Source: Phymatolithon calcareum (Eukaryota > Rhodophyta > Florideophyceae > Hapalidiales). Taken from it: 64,000 nucleotides of DNA. Below the pieces are notes generated by a model. It was not told where the DNA came from and did no database searches. It saw only the letters and a program-made list of their open reading frames with translations. Within the stretch, counting starts at the first letter, position 1; the number at the start of each line of letters is the position of its first letter. The stretch covers positions 992,001-1,056,000 of the forward strand of contig OZ345365.1 of the NCBI GenBank assembly GCA_977006965.1, written 5' to 3'. Positions 40,694 to 51,511 of the stretch are shown piece after piece. A program made the position numbers and the translations under genes.

Positions 40694-41266
40694 TTGTTTT
40701 TGTAGACGCGAGAAAACACGCCGTTTTGAAAAGTACAAGTTTGTTGCCAATGGAAGCTCCCACATGACTCTTTCACTGGAACACTACGAAGCGAAACGAT
40801 GGTAAAGCGGTCCATGCCCAGACTGTTGTCGTTTTCTGTTCACGTTTTCAAAATATTAGAAAAAACTAACTTATTTAGTTCTTACCTCTGCACAAAAATT
40901 AAGTGAGAAAAAACTTATTTTTTCCTCTTCCCCTTCTCAAATTGTTGAGAAAATCTATCTTATATTTCTCTCCTCTCCGAGGAATAATGTAGTGATTTAC
41001 AACTTATAAAATCCTCATCACATCAAAATAAACAATCGAATTTAAGCTTCCAACTTATTTTTCCCGCATCAGGTTTTATAAGTTGAAGGTTGACCGGGTT
41101 TGGAAGATCATCTGGCCAATAGAACTGAGTTTTAATGAAAGTGATATGAGCGCTGAAAATGCTCAATTTTAGATGAACTATTAAATATTTATCGGTCCAA
41201 GCTCACATTTACTTTCGTTAGTTACGTGAAAGCAGCTCGTGTTTTCCCGCGTCTACAAAAACAAGT
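40694..41266. repeat. Inverted 30-bp repeats bounding ~570 bp
   Basis: GACTTGTTTTTGTAGACGCG... at 40694 recurs inverted at 41236-41266, directly beside the 3' end of the LINE A copy. The interior is AT-rich and non-coding. It could be a non-autonomous DNA element with 30-bp ends, but no target duplication is visible. Confidence 0.5.
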
Positions 41267-42600
41267 CGATTTATTTTAAAAGCTCCCAAATCCTCAAATT
41301 GGGTAACAGGGCAGCTTCTCGCTGTTTTCGATACTCATCTCTGTACTCTCCTTCTAATATCTCCTTAATTCAAATTTCTCTCCCTGTGAGGGCCCGAGTA
41401 AGTCTTTTGCATTCATATTCCGTTTCTTGGTCCATCTTTGTAGACCGTAGCATACGTTGCAACACGATAAGCTCCACCACAGCACCAGTCGCAAAGTATT
41501 TCGCCAGAATGGATTTTCTCCACAAAGGAACTCTGTTGAAAATGACTCTCAGGCATCTCAACCGCACAGTTCTGTCCCTTATATATAGCACTCCTGGTAG
41601 GTCGTTCGGTACGCCGATCGGGATTTTAACTGTCCGACGCTCTTCTTCCAACGACCAGACTTTGACTGTTGCTTGTAGGCGTCGCTTTTTTAACACCATA
41701 CCTTCTTCCGCTTGTTTCAGAGCTTCTTTAAGGTGTTCCTCTTCCCCGAGATAACCAATGTCCTTTGATACGTCTTCCAGATCTTCTTCTTTTCCCTGGT
41801 ATTCTTCTGGAAGCTCCAGGAACTTCCTCCGTCTTACCAGGCTTAAGGCGAACCTTTCAGCCTGGTGCATTGTCCTCATCTGTGGGCTGGCGAGACGGCA
41901 GAGCACTCGCATTCTCTCCCTTCGATACTCGGCATATTTTCCGAAGACGTATCTGTAGAAAAGACCTTCTGCTGCTACAATTGCAGATAGTAGTCGTTTC
42001 GTGATCGGTGTCAGGTGAATAGCATACTCCCATTTGGGGAGCATCAACGACTTGAAAATCCTGACGCACGTGGTTGGTTGGAGTCCTCTGACGTTCAAGC
42101 CAATTTGGCGGAGTTTGTGTATGCATCCCGTCGCATTCCGAACCCTTGAGATTGCTGTATCGTCGGTGACTCCGTTGTTGTTCATACTGATCCCGAGGTA
42201 GGACAGTCTCCAGGCCTGGTGCAGCTCTTTTCCTGCAAGGAAGAATTTCTTCTTTGGGAGTCCTTTGTACTTAAGGACCTCGCTCTTTCCTGGCTTCGTG
42301 TTCCATTTCATGGAGTTCTCGGCTGCCCACTTCGTGTGTGTATGTGTGTGTAAGTTGCCTTCGCTCACAAGTGGGGCTTGCAAGGCAGTGCTTTATTGCC
42401 CACTTCGAAGCTATGTCCAATATTTTTTGCAATCCCTTTGCATTCTTTGCCTGAAGAAGAACGTCATCCGCAAATAGCTGCGCTGGATGGTCAGACACTG
42501 TTCTTGTTACTTGGGCGGCAGCTTCCGCGAACGTATCCATGAATATGTTATATAGGCACGGACTAAGCGGGGAGCCCTGCAGAACACCTCGGTCGATAAT
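41267..42600 (-). mobile_element. LINE family A, copy 3 (minus strand)
   Basis: Over 90% similar by eye to 8080-9466, with the same 3' end (TTTTAAAATAAATCGA). The RT frame covers motif B (IIDRGVLQGSPLSPCLYN), FADD and the C-terminus, interrupted by a 63-bp insertion at 42335-42397. It breaks off at 42600, just before the DRG motif. Confidence 0.9.
42335..42397. mobile_element. 63-bp insertion with 10-bp target duplication
   Basis: GCCCACTTCG occurs at 42325-42334 and 42398-42407 and only once in the other LINE A copies. The inserted 63 bp start with a TG-rich stretch (TGTGTGTATGTGTGTG). Origin not recognised; the duplication implies an insertion by staggered cut, for example a very short retro-copy. 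Confidence 0.85.
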
Positions 42601-42604
42601 GCAC

Positions 42605-43140
42605 CATGGAAGCTCACATAGATTGTGTTTTGATACCTATTCCCTGTGGCGCCGCGAAGAATGAGGCCTCTGATGGCTTCCCGTGGCGAGCAATTTTGAA
42701 ATCGAGTCCGTTTTATTCATCAAGCGATACCTCGCACTTTGGAAGGGACATGATCCATTTTAAACTGGCCTGTAGAAGCAAACCAGTGACCCTACCTACC
42801 CTCCGACTCGCAGAGGTGGCACTTCACGAGCTCAGAGTGAATTGTTGTCCTACTGCGGCATGCTTTCACCATTGACACAGCGAGGATGAGGCGCTACTCT
42901 ATGACCCAGTGTAGAAGGTGGAGGCAATGGGGCATCTCACTCTACGCTGCTCTGGTCGGGCTGCCTCTCGACCGCAATTCATCCGAAAAGTGCACGACGG
43001 AAACGATCTTTGCGGGGAGAGACCCGTCGAGATATGGAGACGATATGATGTAATCTTCTCGGAAGGGTTACATGGGAATGCGAAGCTGCTCTGGTGTCGG
43101 CGTGACCAGGCGTTGAGGGCTTATAAAATAAAAACCCACC
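42605..43140 (+). pseudogene. Decayed LINE 3' region, unassigned
   Basis: Fragments in two frames, LTLRCSGRAASRPQFIRKVH and RYDVIFSEGLHGNAKLLWC, look like the terminal region of a non-LTR element, ending with AAATAAAA at ~43125. No catalytic motif remains. Low certainty. Confidence 0.35.
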
Positions 43141-43634
43141 GAAGCTAGAAGCTGAGAAGCCATCCGAATTTTTGTAAGCCCGTTAATGGATATGGCATTC
43201 ACAACACTTCGAACTCACTCAGAATCAGAGCCCAAGCTTCAATTGTCGTAAGAGAACTGATGTGCACGATTGCGGTAAAGGTTAGGTTTCTGATGTTCAA
43301 CTTGGTCGTCCTTGTCCCTTGGAGCAGAATAACGATTTTAAAATTAGTGGTCCTTTGAATACAAAGGGACATCTGATGCAAGAGATAGGCGTAAATGGAA
43401 AAATCTAAGGCCATCGAGCCGCTGCAAACCTCTTTGGGGGAACTGCAGATTACTACTACTACTACTAAAGGGACCCTTTGGAGTTAGCTGAGACCTTCAG
43501 CACGTCAAGGCCTAGGGACCTTGGCTGTCGGAGTGGTGTGAAGCTACAATAATAGTTGGGTTGTACGTGCTTGCCGAACTCCATCGATGGATGAGTTCGG
43601 CGGCTTTTGTAGTGCTTTTTGTGTGAAGTATCTA

Positions 43635-43800
43635 GAAAGATTGTTGTAGACTACGTGGCCGGTAAACTGAATACGCTACCTGATCCCATTTGCCCAACAC
43701 AATCCACAAATCTTCAGATAAATTCAGAAAGTTATGCGGTTTATGCTGCAATTCAGCAGTCACCGTTCATGTCGCCATGAGCTCGTTTGATTTGGAAGAA
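43635..43800 (+). pseudogene. Ty3/gypsy pol relic
   Basis: The frame VVDYVAGKLNTLPDPI matches the end of the gypsy RNase H (family pattern xDYxxGKxNxxADxLSR). It then continues SYAVYAAIQQSPF to a stop at ~43780. Only this short stretch is recognisable. It is the only gypsy trace in the window. Confidence 0.5.
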
Positions 43801-44002
43801 TAAAGTCAAGCAATACAAGCTCGTGAAACGGTTAAAATCTGCTTGGTCCAAGCTGCGATTAATGGAAACGCTCGGAACGACAAATAAGGGATACGATCAG
43901 GGTTCATCCTAATGTAATTTAATTCTGGCAATCCCATTTGTGATTAGGATAGTGGAAGAAATATTAGACACGACACAGTTTTAGCACTTTAATCTGTAGG
44001 TA

Positions 44003-44392
44003 TCTGTCAGAGGGACCTTCTTGAGAATTCGATTTTTGCGTCCGCACTACCAGTCTGGAAAAGTCCTCAAATCCAGTCCGAAATATTTTCACTGGTAATG
44101 AGGACGCGGCATAGGTTTGGCGTGGCTGATGTGCTCATCTATAGGACATTTTTTCTCATAACGATTTTAGTTTTCGGACGTGGAATTGCTTTTCAACCAA
44201 ACTTTTCGTGATGTTTCAAGTTTTTGCTCAGAAAACATCTGAAGCGAAAGTTTGCAAATCAACACTCAGCCACTGAAAACCTATGCCGCGTCCTCGTAAC
44301 CAGTCCACGAAACAATGACTGGTAATAAGGAATTTTTTGACTGGGTCTATGCCGCGATTTTGATGAATTCTCAAGAAGGCCCCTCTGTCAGC
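44003..44392. mobile_element. MITE family M1, copy 1 (390 bp)
   Basis: Inverted ends CAGAGGGACCTTCTTGAGAA / TTCTCAAGAAGGCCCCTCTG, with TA at both outer sides (44001-44002, 44393-44394), which would fit a Tc1/mariner-type element. It repeats the motif ATGCCGCGT/TATGCCGCG internally. The second copy is at 56272-57148. Confidence 0.75.
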
Positions 44393-44417
44393 TAAAATTA
44401 AACGGCAGAGCGCTAAT

Positions 44418-44918
44418 TTGCATTGCAATTGGAAAAGGAAAATGGGCTTGCTCGCAGTCCCAAGAGAGGAAAGAGACGTTGAGGAATTGCAATGGGTGTG
44501 TCGTGACATATCATCAATGTTACATCACGACCTATTCGAGACGGCACTAACCTATCTTAAGCAGCGAGTTTCAGCAAATTCGTTGAGGGACCTGCTCTTT
44601 AAAGACGAAGGAGAAGGCTTGGAGGCGAGCAGAAAGAGGAATATTCCTTATGATATTCCCGGGTCTACTCCCGCCATCATCAGACTACCGAAAGCACGTC
44701 ACCGCCATTTGGCGATTAAATGGGCATTCGGACATTTTCCCCCATTGAGTACCACACTTCTGGAAGACAAATTCGGTGAAATCGTACCAACTCTCATGAA
44801 CAAGCTCGAAGTGTACCTTCAAAGATATCGACTAACAGAAGAGGAGACTAGTGAGACTGAAAAGGCACTTGACAAAGTACTATTCCTCACAATCGTCTTT
44901 TATGACGACATGGAATAG
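44418..44918 (+). pseudogene. LINE C reverse transcriptase, C-terminal fragment
   Basis: Homologous to the last third of 33180-34802 (LLAVPREERDVEELQWVCRD against LLAVPTDCRDVDELQWVCRD), same C-terminal ending DDME. It has no RT catalytic motif. The first six codons are flanking target sequence. Confidence 0.88.
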
Positions 44919-45156
44919 ACCAAGACAAAATAGAACGGGGACGCTGAGATTCCTACGAACAGGACAAGTGGACTCTAAGCTTTTCCCTCCACCTTCTCTG
45001 GAGGAGGGTTTTTGCAGCTAGGGCTACGACGATAGCAACGAGCTTTTGCGGGCTTTAACGGAGCTACCAAGGTAGTAGCATCTGAAACGCATCTCCCTTA
45101 CAGTCTTATGAGTGTTTCTGAGGGCGTTTAATAAATTCAAAATTCAAAAAAAAAAA
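44436..45156 (+). mobile_element. LINE family C, copy 2 with poly(A)
   Basis: Flanked by TGCAATTGGAAA (44424-44435 and 45157-45168). It encodes the last ~160 codons of the RT protein (to 44918; contains LAIKWAFGHFPPLSTTLLED), then the 3' UTR shared with 32937-33179 and a short A-run. Confidence 0.92.
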
Positions 45157-45759
45157 TGCAATTGGAAATTATGCTCTAATTAGCATTGCAATAGACAACA
45201 AATAGAAAATTGCAATTCATTGCAATTAATTGCAGAAAAGTTGAATTTGGACAATCCCTTGATATTATTTTGAGAAGTAAATTTTCTTATTCAAGACACT
45301 TGAAGTCCAATGTACGAAAACTGCCCGCGCATAGCTCCCGAGGCTCTTCGAGTAAAGAGAACCTCCTGCAATTTTGGAGAAAGAAATTGATGTGCTATTC
45401 TTTGGCGCCTGCGCAGCAAAGCATGGGAAGCGAGTGATGACGGTCTGCCAGATAAAACCTTGGGAGAAGCGCAAGAACCTGAGGAAAAGCAGGCCTGAAG
45501 TTTTGAAAAGCAAGAAAACTGAGGAGCGAAGCAGGATCTGGAAGCACTGAACAAGCTCGAAAAGAAAACATGTATGGAGGATAGGCGGCTCAGAAGAGAT
45601 GAAGAGAAAAGAAGAGATCGGAAGATTTCGTTTCGGGGTGTTTGCCCGACATCTATACATAGTAAGTCGACATGTTTTTCTAGATTCAGGGTCGCGAATG
45701 TAATGTACAACTCATGCGTGTGGCACATCTTGACGGCTAGTGGTTTATATGCTGATTTA

Positions 45760-46260
45760 CTTTCAAAGCTCCAAAAGCCTCAATATGAGTTACAGGGCAG
45801 CTGCTCGCTGTCTTCTAGGTTCATTTCCCTATAGGCTCCTAATATCTCCTTAATCCGAGTTTCTCTCCCTGTGAGGGCTCGAGTGGGTCTTACGCTTTCA
45901 CATTCTGTTTCTTAGTCCATCGTCATACACCGTAGTGTGCGTTGGAGTGTTCGAAAAGGCTGCTCGCTCTGTCCCCAGCGCCGAAAGAGCTCAGGCTCGT
46001 TCATTGTCATCGACCCAAAAATTGCCTCTAAAGACTGGTATATAGTTATTGGAGTTGCCTCTCGCTGCTCAGTAGACCATTGCGAGTCTGTGCCAAGGGG
46101 GGCTTAGATGATTTTATTTTGAGAGTTCCCGAAGCCTCAGCTTGGAGTAATGGGCCAGCCTCCAAACAAGAGCTCCTTGCTCGGTTAAATATCAACCTTA
46201 GGCACCTTAAACGTGCCGTACTTTCCCTTATGCAAAGGTCTGTATCTATATCAAGTGCCG
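45760..46260 (-). mobile_element. Diverged LINE A-type 3' ends (two fragments)
   Basis: Minus-strand sequence at ~45765-45935 (AAGCTCCAAAAGCCTCAATA ... CTCCTTAATCCGAGTTTCTC) matches the 3' UTR and last codons of LINE A. A second 3' end follows at ~46105-46215 (GATTTTATTTTGAGAGTTCC) and is closer to the 58.5-kb fragment. Both lack RT motifs. Confidence 0.7.
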
Positions 46261-46617
46261 CGTAACAGAATAATGGATCGAATTCGAGTAGCTTGTAGCT
46301 TAATCTCGAACATTATGTGGTGTCTTTCGGGATTATCGGAGCAATTTTGAAGGTCGTGAAACTTTAATCTTGGAAAATGTAGATATGGAAGGATTAGCGC
46401 GAGCAGGATGCTCTTCGTTCTCGATCTCGATAACGGTATTTCAGGGTGTCACGTCATCAAGTTCATGTCCTCAAAAATAATATGGTTTCTTGGCTAGCAA
46501 TCATGACGCAACGTATATGCCTTTATCTGATGCGTTTAAATGTAAGCACGTAATCAGTATCACCAATGTTTGAACTTGTGTTTGCTACATAGAAGTTGAC
46601 ACATACCGAACGCTCTC

Positions 46618-47301
46618 ATGCCACCGGATACTAACAGGTTGTATCCTGCAATCCCCAAGATGATATCTGCACTTCAACGTGCAGAACGCGATTATATGGT
46701 TGCTGAATCAAATTACCGTGACGCTCTAAATACGGTAAGCAATCTTCGATGGAAGAAGCACATCCCCTTCATTCTGAACAAGAAGAGGAACCGACTTCGG
46801 GTGGCTCTGCATATGTTCAAGTCGGCCATTGTGAAGCTGGAGCAGCACCAAGCAGCGGAAAAGGTAAAGGCAGAGCTGTCAGCTTTGGAGCATTTGAAAT
46901 TGGCCATATTGCTTCTGTGTCAGGTTTTGTTCACGTTCAGCCCAACGACTAAGTACGTGTCGTCCTTTCAGAATGATCGCGTGGCTTCTGAAGTTTTGGC
47001 ATTAAACCATGATATGAAATATTTGTTTGCGAAGCAACAGTTCAGTCTCGGAACTGTCCAAATGTACAAGGCTGCTCATGTGTCGAAAAAACTGCAACTC
47101 GATCATGCACTGCGGCTCATAGACAGTGCCCAGGGTGTTTTCGACACAATGCACAAGAGCAGGAATACTTCGCAAATGATTGCAGAACGTGCACAGTTCG
47201 TCAGACTCTTGGAAAATACACTGTCCTCTTTAAGAAGGAGTTCTCATGATCAGGAGATAACTGTAGAAATGCACAGGAGGGAGCTTGATGGGAAAAAGTG
47301 A
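46618..47301 (+). CDS. Unknown helical-protein family, intact copy 'd' (227 aa)
   Basis: I recognise no known domain. The ATG at 46618 (MPPDTNRLYPAIPKMIS) is the only family member with a Met at this conserved position. The protein is predicted mostly helical: an N-terminal helix (QRAERDYMVAESNYRDA), a basic stretch (LRWKKHIPFILNKKRNRLRV), a long central hydrophobic helix (LEHLKLAILLLCQVLFTFSP), the most conserved block DRVASEVLALNHDMKYLFAK then QQFSLGTVQMYKAA, and a C-terminal coiled-coil-like region ending RRELDGKK. It has no signal peptide. The central helix could be a membrane segment or a buried core helix. Four further copies lie in this window. The region upstream shares blocks with those of 'a' and 'c'. 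Confidence 0.7.
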   Translation: MPPDTNRLYPAIPKMISALQRAERDYMVAESNYRDALNTVSNLRWKKHIPFILNKKRNRLRVALHMFKSAIVKLEQHQAAEKVKAELSALEHLKLAILLLCQVLFTFSPTTKYVSSFQNDRVASEVLALNHDMKYLFAKQQFSLGTVQMYKAAHVSKKLQLDHALRLIDSAQGVFDTMHKSRNTSQMIAERAQFVRLLENTLSSLRRSSHDQEITVEMHRRELDGKK

Positions 47302-48039
47302 TAAATACTATTTTCTGTCCCAATAAGATTTTTAAAAGCGCCCCATAGTCTTAACAATTCTACTGACTCTCGTGTCGCCAATGTGACAGTCGCCTGATAC
47401 AGAGCTTTGCACTTTCAATACGAAAGTTGTGGAATGAGAAGAACTGAGAGGGACCGAAAAGTCTCAGTTCAAAGGAAAGGCTCCTGAACGTCGGCGAAAG
47501 TTGGTACGCGTTGAGTTGTCTCTAGAATATATACGGGTCAGGCCACATGTGTTGCTCATACTGCTGGTAGCGACATTCTCAGGCAGAACGCCACAGTTAC
47601 TGTAAGCACATGTCCTCTCTCTATAGTATATGAGGAAAAGATTATTGTTCAGAAGCTAACTCTCGTCGGACGCAGTGGAGAATGAGCTCAGGTGCATGAA
47701 TCAGTTGCTCGTTAGGAACTCAATTGTGGCCTCTTCGCTCCCTTCTCCAGTGAAGATCTCTAGAACTAAGTTCCCTATGAAGTCAATTCCCCATACGGTA
47801 CCACGTCCAAAAGCATAGTTGAAGTGCCTTCGTAGCTCTCCGATAGGTCCTCTTGCAAAGTTTCCAAAATGGAGAGCGATCGGCTCTCGAAAGTTGCGTT
47901 GCAGCTCGTGGGTCCTGCAGGGCTCAGGGCTTCTTGGCGTCTTCTCCGCTTACATCTCTCCTTAGTGGATAGGCCGTCTGCAGCAACCAAGCAAAGTATC
48001 TGGGTATCATAATTAGACAACAAGGGAGCGACAATCGAA
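47302..48039. other. No recognisable gene
   Basis: About 740 bp downstream of family copy 'd'. Only short ORFs. Nothing identified. Confidence 0.4.
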
Positions 48040-48685
48040 AAGACGGTGGAAAATATCAAGAGTTTTTCAAGTTTATTTTTAAATAAGCCCCACAGACTTT
48101 TGAAGATATGGGCGAGGCTTCCTCTGATGCTATATACCTTTTTGAAGCTCACGAAACGCCCCAGAATGGTAGGCGGGAAAACTCAGGATTCGAAATAATC
48201 TTATCTCAGTCCTCTATGGAATTGTTGGTGCTTGGACTCGACCGCTTTTTGCCTTGCCTTCTGTGAATCAATACAGGCCTTCTTCGTTCTCCATGCGTTC
48301 TATGAGTGTCTTGCTAAATAGTAAGAGCTTATCTAGCGCCTTCTCTGCTTCTAGTCGTTTTTCTCCTTCGAGGTCGTCCGGAAACAGAAAAGACACTAGA
48401 CGAGCTCTTATTACTTAGCAAGACACTCATAGAACGCATGGAGAACGAAGAAGGGTTGTATTAATCTGCAGAATGCAAGGCAAAAAGTCGTCGAGTCCAA
48501 GTACCAACAAACCCGTAGAGGACTGAGATAGGACTACTTTGAGTCCTGAGTTTTCCCGTCCGCCATACTGGTGGTCGTTTCGTGAGCTACACAAAGGTAG
48601 GTAGCATCAGAGGAATCCTTGCCCATATCTTCGGAAGTCTGTGGGGCTTTTAAATACACTTGAAAGAAAAAAACTTCATTTGAAT
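48040..48685. repeat. Inverted pair of LINE 3' ends (family E)
   Basis: Two ~300-bp arms (about 48040-48339 and 48399-48685) are imperfect inverted copies with a ~60-bp centre. The minus-strand reading of the left arm encodes EKALDKLLLFSKTLIERMEN, like the C-termini of the other LINEs (EKALDKVLF in LINE C). So each arm is a LINE 3' end, arranged head to head. Arm differences of roughly 10-15% suggest an old event or two separate insertions. Confidence 0.75.
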
Positions 48686-48689
48686 ACAT

Positions 48690-49489
48690 ACGTTTTTTCG
48701 CCTTGTTCCTTCTCAGCAATTTGAAGGCCAAGATTTCTCGTCGATGTGGGCCCGTCTGGATCCAGCAGAGCGCTACAGTTAGACTACAAAAGATGAAAGC
48801 AATTGGAATGTTCAGCGGTGAATTCGATGCACTAAGCAACTGATGAGGTTAGACAAGATTAAATTCCGTGCACTTCATTGAAACAGATGCAAAGTGCCAC
48901 CGTACTGTTTTCGAGAAACAGGCAAGCAATGTTACACTGCATTGCACTTTGCAAGTTGAAAGGAGAAGGAGCTCTCCTGAGGCTATAAATAGGGCTTCTC
49001 AGAAGCATCAGAGTGTAAAACGAGGCAAGCATAATTGCGGTGCTGGACCCCAAGCATGAGGTCTTATCAGCAACCTGGGGCTATTCAAAACATAAGAAGA
49101 ACCCTGTGGTAATATTGTATCCACGTAACGCCGGACTCCATACGGATCTACAAAAAGACATCCATTTTATAAAAGACCTCATAATCGCTCTATTATGGAA
49201 ATGGGTGTCAGGGCATATTCGAAGGCTCAACATTCTCTGTCAGATTGAACCCTGTAAGTACCAAGGACGACTACTGGCATCAAATCCTCGGCGATGACTA
49301 GAGATGGATTTAGAGGACAAAAAGTACAGGAACAAGAGAAGCTCCAAGAAGAGTGGGCTTGAGAAGGAGACAAACACTCAAAAAGCTTTCTATCCGGGGC
49401 GAAGACACAGTTACTTTTCGCACTCAAGCTGAAACGAAGCTATCATCGACGAATGTGTGTGAAATCGTTCATCACGCAAATTCTTCGCA
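48690..49489. other. No recognisable gene
   Basis: A TATA-like CTATAAATAG lies at ~48980-48990, but no convincing ORF follows. Part may be decayed LINE sequence leading into the fragment at 49490. Confidence 0.35.
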
Positions 49490-49917
49490 ATCCGACGTTA
49501 CTGGAAGAAGAGCTGGTACAGCAAGGAAAATGGTTTACGTCCATGTTGAAACAGGAAGCTGTCAAAGAAGTATAGAAGTATTAGCGTTCATGATGATGCG
49601 ACGAGAACAGGCAAGGTGCCTATCTTCGTCAAACCAAGAAAAGTGCAAATTTTCAAAGAGTTACGCGGGCAATTCGGGATATTGCGGCGATGCTGCACCA
49701 AGAACAGTTTGTGGCCCCCTTCAAATATATGGAGGAAGGGAAATACCCAGGCCAACTCCGACGAATAATGCTTGCAAGAGAAGGAGCACGACTCGAAGCA
49801 AGAAGAAAGAGAAAAATACCGTACGACAACCCAGACGATATCCCGGCCATCTCCCAGTTTGCCAAGGTGCGAATTCGACAACTGTCCATAAAACACGCAA
49901 GAAGCATGTTCTCTTAA
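49490..49917 (+). pseudogene. LINE RT C-terminal fragment (family F)
   Basis: In two frames the sequence follows LINE C: RRKRKIPYDNPDDIPAISQF followed by AKVRIRQLSIK, against SRKKKIPYDIVGAIPVILRL and PKVRHRQLAVK. The frame shifts near 49690. No RT motif remains and it stops at 49915-49917. Confidence 0.7.
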
Positions 49918-50291
49918 ATGAGCACAATACTAATATTGAATACATTTGGAGCCGCAGCCGAGCGTCACTTGGCGAACGTCCGCAAGAAGCTAAAAAAGTA
50001 CGATCTCCACACGTGCGAGGCATAACATCAGAAGAAACCGGGTCTCTTTCCAGCTGATTCGTACAGCGTATTAGCAGATTATAAAACGGCCACATTTTCA
50101 ATCTCCGATCTTCATGACTACAACAGACACTCTGTCAACCGTAACGACATTTCATGTCGTTCAATTTTCACGGCTTATTAGCACGAAGTCGGAAGCAGAT
50201 TCGAGTCGTCCACATTCAGGTAATATCTACCGATTCACTCTAGTCGAAGCTTGGACCACGGCTTCTGTAGAAGTACCATTCAAGATCTACG

Positions 50292-50594
50292 ATGAGGGTC
50301 TCTCCGCTCCGAGCGGTAATGCTTTGCGCAGCGACAATCTACTTTGTCACCGCCGGCGATAACATGTCACTCAATCCAGTTAGTATTTCGCTGGATGTCG
50401 TATTAGGAAAACATGAGACTGAAGGTGCGCAGCAGAAAGTTGATGGAATTGATGTCCTTCGTTCACAAGGGTTCGATTATACTCCGTACACGCCTGCAAT
50501 CGTGTTCGGAATCTACGGCATTATTTTTATTCTTTGCGCCGTTATTGTCACTCTTGTTTTCTACTACCAGTACCATGTCGCTGAAGTTTGTTAA
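50292..50594 (+). CDS. Small predicted type I membrane protein (100 aa)
   Basis: The ATG at 50292 starts a signal-peptide-like stretch (MRVSPLRAVMLCAATIYFVT), followed by a ~45-residue polar segment and one strong membrane helix (AIVFGIYGIIFILCAVIVTL) close to the C-terminus (YYQYHVAEVC). I recognise no family. The clean architecture argues for a real gene; the short length argues for caution. It lies between a LINE remnant and the cyclin gene. Confidence 0.45.
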   Translation: MRVSPLRAVMLCAATIYFVTAGDNMSLNPVSISLDVVLGKHETEGAQQKVDGIDVLRSQGFDYTPYTPAIVFGIYGIIFILCAVIVTLVFYYQYHVAEVC

Positions 50595-51511
50595 GAAGCT
50601 TTTTCACAGAAAGACGATCAGAAAAGGGATTCATCAAGACATCTGTATACTTGCAGAACCTTAGGTCTGCGCTCATTAGCTCCCGGAATATATAACTTCT
50701 GGCGGTGCTCCAGCAAAGGCACTCCCTTCTTGGCTAGGATTTATGACGCTGAGCTATTTGAATTTTGTCGTTTAAAGTTGACTCACTGCCATAGTAGATG
50801 AGCTCTCTTCCACGCATCATATAGCTTATCTTAAAGGCATTGTGTTTCACCGAAGACGTAGGCATTAATCACGCAAGCAATACACGTTCTTGAAACACAT
50901 TGATCAATAAACATATGATGCGCTGCGGAGTTTTTTTTCAGTTTTTCAAGAGCATGGATCGGAGCGGCAAGTAAGTTTTCAGCCGTCACTACACCCCCTG
51001 TTCTCAACACCTGATCCTCTAGAGACAAAATCTGCGTATATTCTCAGCAAACGTTATCATCTTCTTGGTTCGTTTTGCCGCGGTGCACCAGTCACATGTC
51101 CAGAAGCTCTCATGAGGGACGGGCGGTACATTTATTAGGGGAGAGCATAATCTGTGCTCTCGCGATGCATATTCTCAGTAAAGCTGTGGCATTTCAACAA
51201 TCACAGACGGACAACCTCATGTCTGCACCAATCTAGACGCTCATTCCAACTATCTATCCGTTACTGAACGATGTCACACCCCCAGAACAGCTGATTATGC
51301 ACACTTGGCAGAGAGTATTGCCAAGGGACCGGTAGTTGGTGTATTGTTCAAAATTAGCAGGTTTGGAAGAGTTCGCAAAGTACAAAAACGGATCGAGTTG
51401 GCTAAGTTATTCCCATTACTGTGCCGTAAAATACAGGTAGGCCGTACAAAAATGACGGGAAAATCGATCAGTCCATCTATTCTAAATGACACAAGCAGTT
51501 ACAATTCCTTG
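50595..51511. other. No recognisable gene
   Basis: Region between the small membrane protein and the 3' end of the cyclin gene. Short ORFs only. It contains the shared 3' flank of both genes. No terminator or repeat identified. Confidence 0.4.

Noticed and set aside
49353-50057. 234-codon plus-strand ORF
   Set aside because: Frame runs across a frameshifted LINE fragment. The LINE-like reading is in another frame for its second half. No domain.
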